Below are positions 23,924-29,621 of a stretch of DNA of 32,544 nt, piece after piece (position 1 is the stretch's first letter; every line of letters starts with the position of its first letter). The stretch is from positions 1 through 32,544 of the forward strand of contig CANDFN010000002.1 of assembly GCA_947384015.1 (NCBI GenBank). The letters run 5' to 3'. This DNA is from an uncultured Clostridia bacterium. GTDB taxonomy: Bacteria; Bacillota; Clostridia; Christensenellales; UBA1242. The position numbers and the translations under genes are program-made. Under the pieces are notes generated by a model. It did no database searches. It was given only the letters and a program-made list of their open reading frames with translations, and was not told the DNA's origin.

Positions 23924-24517
23924 CTAAACCTCGTATATGTTTTTCATGGCCTGTTTTATAGTGTCCCAACCATAGCCTTGTCCAATTAAACGACGAGTTA
24001 ATTTTTCTACATTTGGTTTATCTACTGGTTTAGATTTAAAAAACTTTTCAACCTCTTTTGTGCAGGCTGGCAACTCATCAATTTCTACCAAATTTTCCTC
24101 AAAATCGTCACTTTTTATGCCAAACCCTTGCAGTTTTTGTTTTAGTTTACGTTTACTAAAATTAGGGTTAGAATTTATATAGCTTTGTGCATACAAATTG
24201 TCGTTTAATAAATTGTATTCTTTTAGCTTATTAATAACTGCATTTACAATTTTAGATTTATATTCCTTTTTATACAAATAATCTTTAACTTGTTTTTCTG
24301 TCTTCATGTGTTGATTAATATAATTAAGTGCAGTATTTGTGGCAATTAAAAGTGCACTTTCTTCCTCCGCCTGCTTAAATCTTTCTGTATCAACCTCGCC
24401 TACACGCAAACCAAATTTAACAATAATATCACTATGAAAAATATGCTGCCCCTCATCTGAGGTTATGATAAATATGTTTGCATTTTTACCTTTAAGTTTA
24501 ATAGACTGAATAAACAT
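23924..24517 (-). CDS. recX: RecX-family regulator of RecA
   Basis: RecX binds RecA filaments and limits their activity. 197 residues, within the family range, made of three-helix repeats. A beta-rich start is followed by FKQAEEESALLIATNTALNY, VKDYLYKKEYKSKIVNAVIN, LLNDNLYAQSYI (RecX signature), FSKRKLKQKLQGFGI and RRLIGQGYGWDTIKQAMKN. The start has no Shine-Dalgarno; TATAAT ends 6 nt before the ATG with TTGTTT 17 nt further up, so a leaderless mRNA is likely. No recA is in the window. Confidence 0.85.
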   Translation of the reverse strand: MFIQSIKLKGKNANIFIITSDEGQHIFHSDIIVKFGLRVGEVDTERFKQAEEESALLIATNTALNYINQHMKTEKQVKDYLYKKEYKSKIVNAVINKLKEYNLLNDNLYAQSYINSNPNFSKRKLKQKLQGFGIKSDDFEENLVEIDELPACTKEVEKFFKSKPVDKPNVEKLTRRLIGQGYGWDTIKQAMKNIYEV

Positions 24518-24523
24518 ACAAAT

Positions 24524-24552
24524 ATTATAACATAAATAAAAATTTTAAACAA
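24524..24552 (-). promoter_or_regulatory. Promoter of recX, leaderless start
   Basis: TTGTTT (24547-24552), 17-nt spacer with TG, TATAAT (24524-24529), then 6 nt to the ATG on the minus strand. Confidence 0.75.
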
Positions 24553-24557
24553 ATGCT

Positions 24558-25577
24558 TTAATAATTAATTTTGTGTTGGTTTTCCCAAGTTAAAAACTCG
24601 TTTAATTCTTCTGCCGTTTCAATTTCCATATGATAATAATGCTTAGTAAATTCTCCACAAGAACTACCAATTTGTTTGCCTGGTGGCGAATATGTTTTTA
24701 CAACAAGCGAAGGCAATTCCGTTTTTATAGTGGAAATCCAATGCGACTGATTATCGCTTATTTGCATATCTTCTTTTGGGTTAAAAGTTAAAAATTTTAT
24801 TGGGATGCTATACCTACTTAAAAGCATTAGCATTTTACTTAATTCATTTTCGCCATCGTTTACATCTTTTATTAATGTGTAATGTATTTCTATAGGTATT
24901 GAATTACGATGAAACAAATTATAATTTTGCATTATATGTTTATTATTTTGTAAGGTATTAGCATAAATTTTTAACAACTTTAAAGCATCGCAAATTTTTA
25001 TGCTAGAAGAAGGAATAATCTCAAAACGTTGATTGTCGTCTGGATTATGCAACGAAAAATGCACCTTTAAAGGAATGTTATTTTCGTTAATCATTTTGGT
25101 AAATTTCTCAAACAATTCCCCACTTGGAAGCATGGTTGCAACTGCGTAAGAAATATTGTTGTAATGTAATAAATATTTAATAACATTCTCGTTTTCAAAC
25201 ACTTGTTTAATTAAACTTTGATTTAAAAGAGGTTCACCCACACCCATAAAAGATATTAATAAATCTTTTTTATTTGTTCTTCTATCATAATTCTTTTCTG
25301 GGTTTTGATTACACACGCTTTTTAAAACCGCCTCTATAAATTCGGTGCTTTCTATAGGCTCCATACACTTATTAAGTTTGTTGTTTGTTAGGTGGCACAT
25401 TTTACAACCAAGGTTGCAAAAATGATGTGTTGGCACACACAAAACATCATAACTTTTATTGTTTATAAGGGTCATTTCTATAACCCCACCATTAGTGCTT
25501 TTAAACACACTTTTTATAGAGTCATCATTATGGTCTATAAACACACCCAAACTTTTTAAATTATTGTAATTTGTCAT
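24558..25577 (-). CDS. RlmN/Cfr-like radical SAM methyltransferase, short N-terminus
   Basis: The RlmN/Cfr family methylates adenosine 2503 of 23S rRNA; Cfr gives ribosome-antibiotic resistance, and RlmN also acts on tRNA. The iron-sulfur motif is C-N-L-G-C-K-M-C (Cys54, 58, 61). The pattern VLCVPTHHFC places Cys47 seven residues before the first ligand, as in RlmN (Cys118/Cys125). Cys307 in IGSSCGEF matches the methyl-carrying C-terminal cysteine. MGVGEPLLN (111-119) is the family GEP motif. At 339 residues it lacks roughly 70-90 of the usual N-terminal residues, yet a GAGGT ribosome site marks the start at 25577, so it is not a missed start. It may be an RlmN paralogue with another target. 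A hairpin-free gap of 40 nt leads to recX. Confidence 0.8.
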   Translation of the reverse strand: MTNYNNLKSLGVFIDHNDDSIKSVFKSTNGGVIEMTLINNKSYDVLCVPTHHFCNLGCKMCHLTNNKLNKCMEPIESTEFIEAVLKSVCNQNPEKNYDRRTNKKDLLISFMGVGEPLLNQSLIKQVFENENVIKYLLHYNNISYAVATMLPSGELFEKFTKMINENNIPLKVHFSLHNPDDNQRFEIIPSSSIKICDALKLLKIYANTLQNNKHIMQNYNLFHRNSIPIEIHYTLIKDVNDGENELSKMLMLLSRYSIPIKFLTFNPKEDMQISDNQSHWISTIKTELPSLVVKTYSPPGKQIGSSCGEFTKHYYHMEIETAEELNEFLTWENQHKINY

Positions 25578-25649
25578 ATTTTTACCTCACAATCACAATG
25601 ATAAAATATACAAATTACGCTAGTCAATTGTTTAAAAATACCTGTTTTT

Positions 25650-25680
25650 TTATAAAAACATATCAAAAAAGATATGTTTT
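25650..25680 (-). terminator. Intrinsic terminator of the lysR gene
   Basis: AAAACATATC pairs with GATATGTTTT around loop TTTTTT, then T-rich sequence, on the minus strand at the lysR stop codon. Confidence 0.8.
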
Positions 25681-26584
25681 ACACCTTTATTTCTAAAAAT
25701 TTTGTTAAAAAGTATTTAGAAAGGTTTGTTAAATTGCCATTTTCGTAAACCAAGCAAATTTCTATTTTTGGCAGTTCTTGCTTAACTTTTATTTCTAACA
25801 ATTCGCCATTTTTTAAATCGTCCAAAATTAAATCTTTCATAACATAGCCGATGCCTGCATCTTTTTTTACCGCACTAATTATCATCTCGCTAGTATGAAT
25901 ATTTATTATGTTATTTAGTGTAACCTTATTGCTTTTCAATACTTCGTCTAAAGCTCTTCTGTTTGCTGTGTTTGGTATTGGTAAAATTATAGGATATTCC
26001 TGTAAATTTGTTAAGTTGCTAATCTTTTCTATTTTACTTAGTGGAAATTTATTGTTAACAAAAAAGCAATTTTCAAATTCCTTAATGGGTTTTACTTCTA
26101 TATTCTTTTCTGTTACACGCACAGGGGCTGTATCTATAACAAAATTGAGTTCGTGCTTTTTTAATTGATTTAAAAGTTCGGTAGTAGTTTTGCTTACTAT
26201 TGTTATTTCTATGTTAGGGTAAAGTTTATGAAATTTAGATATTGCTTCAAACAAATACACCGCACCTATTTGACTTGGCACACCTATTGTAATAGAGCCA
26301 ATATCAATGCTGTCTAACTGCTTGATATCATTTTCTGTTTGATTAATTGTTTCAAAGATTTTTTCTACGGCACTAAAAAGCACCTTGCCTTTTTCCGTTA
26401 ATTCCACACCATTAATTGCCCTATAAAAAAGTTGTGCATTATACACTTCTTCCAACTGTTTTATTGCACGACTTATTGCAGGTTGAGAGGTAAAATACTT
26501 TTCTGCGGTTTTGGTAATATTACCCTCTTTTGCCACATTATAAAAAGTTTTTAACAAATTTAAATTTACTTCGTTTAATTTCAT
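25679..26584 (-). CDS. LysR-family transcriptional regulator
   Basis: 301 residues, standard LysR length. The N-terminal winged helix-turn-helix (about 1-60) reads MKLNEVNLNLLKTFYNVAKE, GNITKTAEKYFTSQPAISRA and IKQLEEVYNAQLF, followed by a linker helix. The C-terminal effector domain (about 90-300) begins IGVPSQIGAVYLFEAISKFH, the fold that binds small molecules. The effector is unknown. It is divergent from eno (145 nt between starts), a usual LysR arrangement, but control of eno is only a possibility. The start shows TATAAT 6 nt before the ATG and no Shine-Dalgarno, so the mRNA may be leaderless. Confidence 0.92.
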   Translation of the reverse strand: MKLNEVNLNLLKTFYNVAKEGNITKTAEKYFTSQPAISRAIKQLEEVYNAQLFYRAINGVELTEKGKVLFSAVEKIFETINQTENDIKQLDSIDIGSITIGVPSQIGAVYLFEAISKFHKLYPNIEITIVSKTTTELLNQLKKHELNFVIDTAPVRVTEKNIEVKPIKEFENCFFVNNKFPLSKIEKISNLTNLQEYPIILPIPNTANRRALDEVLKSNKVTLNNIINIHTSEMIISAVKKDAGIGYVMKDLILDDLKNGELLEIKVKQELPKIEICLVYENGNLTNLSKYFLTKFLEIKV

Positions 26585-26590
26585 AAAGCG

Positions 26591-26619
26591 ATTATATCAC
26601 AAAACAAATTTTAAACCAA
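26591..26619 (-). promoter_or_regulatory. Promoter of the lysR gene, leaderless start
   Basis: TTGGTT (26614-26619), 17-nt spacer, TATAAT (26591-26596), then 6 nt to the ATG on the minus strand. Confidence 0.75.
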
Positions 26620-26674
26620 ACATTTTATTGGTTGTAGAAATTTAGTTTAAATTATAAAAAGCAAAATAATTTAT

Positions 26675-26703
26675 TTGTATTAAATTATTTAATATGTTAT
26701 AAT
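26675..26703 (+). promoter_or_regulatory. Sigma-A promoter of eno
   Basis: TTGTAT (26675-26680), 17-nt spacer with TG-T, TATAAT (26698-26703). Unlike the leaderless starts nearby, eno has a 5' leader with AAGGAG before the ATG. Confidence 0.8.
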
Positions 26704-26728
26704 TTTATTAAGAAATAAGGAGATAAAA

Positions 26729-27982
26729 ATGAAAATTAAATCCATTAAAGCTTATGAAGCAATAGACAGCCGTGGTAACCCTACAGTAGAGTGTGAAGTA
26801 ACTCTTGTTAACGGCGTTAAAGCAAATGCTCTTGTGCCAAGCGGTGCATCAACTGGGGAAAGAGAAGCTTTAGAATTGCGAGACGGTGGCACTCGTTTTT
26901 CTGGCAAAGGCGTTTTAAAAGCTGTTGAAAATGTTAACAAAATTATTGCAAAAGCTATTGTTGGTATGGACGTTAGCAAGCAAGAAGAAATTGATAAAAA
27001 AATGATTGCCTTAGATGGCACAGAATTTAAAACCAAACTGGGTGCAAATGCAATGCTTTCTGTAAGCCTTGCTGTGGCACGCGCAAATGCAATATACAAA
27101 AATAAAGAATTATTTAAAAGCCTAGGTAAAGGCAACTCATTACCTATGCCAATGCTTAACGTTATTAACGGTGGTGCGCATGCAAACAGCAGTGTAGATT
27201 TTCAAGAATATATGATTGTGCCAGTTGGCGCAAAAACAATGGCAGAGGCTGTGCGCATATCTGCAGAAGTGTTTGCAAGTTTAAAAAAGATTGTAAACAA
27301 AATGGGCTTTTCCACCGCTGTTGGTGACGAAGGTGGTTTTGCACCAAACTTTAAGGATAACGAGCAACCTTTAGAGGTTATTTGCGAGGCAATTAAAGCC
27401 GCTGGTTACACCCCTAAAAAAGATGTATGTATTGCATTGGATGTTGCTGCAAGCGAATTTTATAATGCAAAAACAAAGAAATACGAACTTAAAAAAAGCA
27501 ACAGCGGAGAACTTACCACAGCACAAATGATAACATTACTTGCAAACCTTGTTAAGAAATACCCTATTATTTCTATAGAAGATGGTCTAGACCAAAACGA
27601 CTGGGCTGGTTGGCAAAAGTTAAATACAAGGCTTGGCAATAAAATTCAAATTGTTGGGGATGATTTATTTGTAACCAACCCAACCTTTTTAAAACAAGGC
27701 ATTGAATGTAAAGCTGCAAACGCAATTTTAATTAAGTTAAATCAAATTGGCACATTAACCGAAACCCTGCAAACCATCACCTTAGCAAAAGAAAATGGTT
27801 ATGCAACAATAATCTCTCATCGCAGTGGCGAAACTGAAGATACTTTTATTGCAGACCTTGCTGTTGCCGTAGATGCTGGTCAAATAAAAACTGGTTCTAT
27901 GTCTAGGTCTGAAAGAGTTGCAAAATACAATCAATTATTGCGCATAGAACGTGCATTAGGTAAAAAAGCAAAATTTAATTAA
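26729..27982 (+). CDS. eno: Enolase
   Basis: Converts 2-phosphoglycerate to phosphoenolpyruvate in glycolysis, using two Mg2+; also part of the RNA degradosome in some bacteria. 417 residues, slightly short of the usual 430. Diagnostic segments are present: SRGNPTVECEV, GASTGEREALELRDGG, GGAHANSSVDFQEYMIVPVG, GDEGGFAPN, SIEDGLDQNDWAGW, GDDLFVTNP, LIKLNQIGTLTET (catalytic Lys) and the signature SHRSGETEDTFIADLAVA. AAGGAG precedes the ATG. cmk follows 34 nt downstream, probably on the same transcript, since no terminator lies between. It is a high-expression core gene of the host. Confidence 0.97.
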   Translation: MKIKSIKAYEAIDSRGNPTVECEVTLVNGVKANALVPSGASTGEREALELRDGGTRFSGKGVLKAVENVNKIIAKAIVGMDVSKQEEIDKKMIALDGTEFKTKLGANAMLSVSLAVARANAIYKNKELFKSLGKGNSLPMPMLNVINGGAHANSSVDFQEYMIVPVGAKTMAEAVRISAEVFASLKKIVNKMGFSTAVGDEGGFAPNFKDNEQPLEVICEAIKAAGYTPKKDVCIALDVAASEFYNAKTKKYELKKSNSGELTTAQMITLLANLVKKYPIISIEDGLDQNDWAGWQKLNTRLGNKIQIVGDDLFVTNPTFLKQGIECKAANAILIKLNQIGTLTETLQTITLAKENGYATIISHRSGETEDTFIADLAVAVDAGQIKTGSMSRSERVAKYNQLLRIERALGKKAKFN

Positions 27983-28016
27983 TACATTTAATATTTTAAA
28001 ATAAAAAAGGAACTAT

Positions 28017-28670
28017 ATGATAATTTCTATTGATGGACCAGCAGGAAGCGGAAAGTCTACCGTAGCCGGAAAACTTGCACATAAACTGGGGTTTGTTCAT
28101 TTTAATTCTGGTAAGCTTTATCGTGCAATAACTGCACACCTTATTTATAACGATTTTGATTTAACAAATATCTCAACTACCACCATAAACTTTCCTGTTC
28201 AATTAGAGGCAAAATTTAAAAATGGTGTTCAACACGTATTTGTTAATGGTAAAGACTACACCCAACACTTATACGAAAATATTATTTCTGTAAATGCCCC
28301 ACTTGTTAGCAAAAACCCCTACTTTAGAAGTGTAATTGATGTATGCCAAAGAGATTTTGCAAAACAATATAATTTAGTTGTAGATGGTAGAGATATTGGA
28401 AGTTTTGTTTTCCCTAATGCCGATATTAAATTTTATTTAGATTGTGCCATTGAAGAACGCGCAAGAAGAAGATTTAAAGAACTTGGCGGAACAGTTAACA
28501 TGCAACAACTTATTAAAGAAATTGAAGAACGTGACCACATTGATAAAACAAAAAAAGTAGCTCCTCTTGTTGTGCCTAAGGGTGCACATGTTGTAGATTC
28601 TACAAACCTTACCATAAACGAAGTTGTAGAAGAATTATATAAAATTGTGCAAAAAACTAAACGCATATAA
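28017..28670 (+). CDS. cmk: Cytidylate kinase
   Basis: Phosphorylates CMP and dCMP with ATP, supplying pyrimidine nucleotides. 217 residues, standard for bacterial Cmk. P-loop GPAGSGKST (7-15), then GFVHFNSGKLYRAIT, DVCQRDFA, the CMP-binding VVDGRDIGSFVFPNA and the lid region ERARRRFKELGG, with ERDHIDKTKKVAPL following. The ATG has an AAGGA site. It shares the eno transcript and ends at a strong terminator. Confidence 0.96.
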   Translation: MIISIDGPAGSGKSTVAGKLAHKLGFVHFNSGKLYRAITAHLIYNDFDLTNISTTTINFPVQLEAKFKNGVQHVFVNGKDYTQHLYENIISVNAPLVSKNPYFRSVIDVCQRDFAKQYNLVVDGRDIGSFVFPNADIKFYLDCAIEERARRRFKELGGTVNMQQLIKEIEERDHIDKTKKVAPLVVPKGAHVVDSTNLTINEVVEELYKIVQKTKRI

Positions 28671-28683
28671 TATGAATGTAATT

Positions 28684-28711
28684 AATCACCATTAATTTGG
28701 TGATTTTTTTC
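28684..28711 (+). terminator. Intrinsic terminator of eno-cmk
   Basis: AATCACC pairs with GGTGATT around an 8-nt loop, followed by T's. Confidence 0.9.
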
Positions 28712-28829
28712 TTTATTATTGCGCTTTTTATCTATAATTGTTTAATATATTTATTTATAAAATTATATTCATATTCATTTAACTTTTATAATATATGCCC
28801 GCAAGGGGTAAAATTTATTAACAGCCCTA

Positions 28830-28857
28830 TTGACAAATTACAAATATGTGGTAAAAT
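28830..28857 (+). promoter_or_regulatory. Sigma-A promoter of the 28878 gene
   Basis: TTGACA (28830-28835), a 16-nt spacer with TG near its end, TAAAAT (28852-28857). The gene has a GGGGG ribosome site. Confidence 0.78.
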
Positions 28858-28877
28858 AATTTTATACGGGGGTTAAC

Positions 28878-29495
28878 ATGATTTACGAGTTAAACAGAGC
28901 AAATAGCAAAAACGTTCAAAAACATTTAGGTTCTTTATTTAATTTTATAAAATCTCAAAGGGTAAAATCTGGCGCTTTTAAAAGTGCAAGCACTCACAAC
29001 TATTGCATTGCTTTATTTATGGATGGTATATTATCTGCTTGCGATGTTGAAGAATTTGATTATTTTGATGAGCTTAAACGCAACCTAATTCCAGAAGTTG
29101 GTATGGGTGTTGATTACTACTCTTTTACTGATGGTTATATATATGCAAAAAATTTTAATACTTTTAAAGTTAATATTAAGTTAGAAGAGCTTTCAGATTT
29201 ATTATGTCGCGAGATTGGTAAAAAAGTTGTTGAAACTCCATATAATAAAGAAGTAGACAAAATCAACTTTGATCACTATTCTTATAGGCTATTCATAACT
29301 ATACTTGAAAATTACATAAATTCAGTAAAAAGCCAAGACCCTAATTTAGACAACGTTACGTTTAGCGAATATCTTCAAGTTCAGTTTACTGCAGTTGCAG
29401 TTAAGAAGATGAAAACAATTGTTGAAATGGCTGAAAGCGGCGATCTTGATGATTTTATTAATGCAATAGTTGGGGTTATTATTCCTAAAAATTAA
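28878..29495 (+). CDS. Hypothetical protein
   Basis: 205 residues, soluble, no signal peptide or membrane helix. It alternates helices and short strands (YCIALFMDGILSACDVEEFD; DYYSFTDGYIYAKNFNTFKV) and ends in a helical part. It has its own consensus promoter and GGGGG ribosome site. I do not recognise a family. It precedes the giant repeat gene, which has its own promoter, so a shared function is not implied by operon structure. Confidence 0.7.
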   Translation: MIYELNRANSKNVQKHLGSLFNFIKSQRVKSGAFKSASTHNYCIALFMDGILSACDVEEFDYFDELKRNLIPEVGMGVDYYSFTDGYIYAKNFNTFKVNIKLEELSDLLCREIGKKVVETPYNKEVDKINFDHYSYRLFITILENYINSVKSQDPNLDNVTFSEYLQVQFTAVAVKKMKTIVEMAESGDLDDFINAIVGVIIPKN

Positions 29496-29552
29496 TGTCA
29501 AAATTAGTGTAATAAAAACAGTTAAAAATCATATAAAAATTTTAATTAGGTA

Positions 29553-29581
29553 TTGACAAAATATCAATTATGTATTATAAT
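29553..29581 (+). promoter_or_regulatory. Consensus sigma-A promoter of the giant repeat gene
   Basis: TTGACA (29553-29558), 17-nt spacer, TATAAT (29576-29581): a perfect match, implying strong expression. AAGGGAGGAG lies before the ATG at 29622. Confidence 0.92.
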
Positions 29582-29621
29582 TTAGTTATAAAAATAAATT
29601 CTTTGTTAAGGGAGGAGAATT

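Noticed and set aside
28712..28829. Small gene in the gap after cmk
   Set aside because: Only AT-rich sequence with short open frames and no ribosome site ahead of the promoter.
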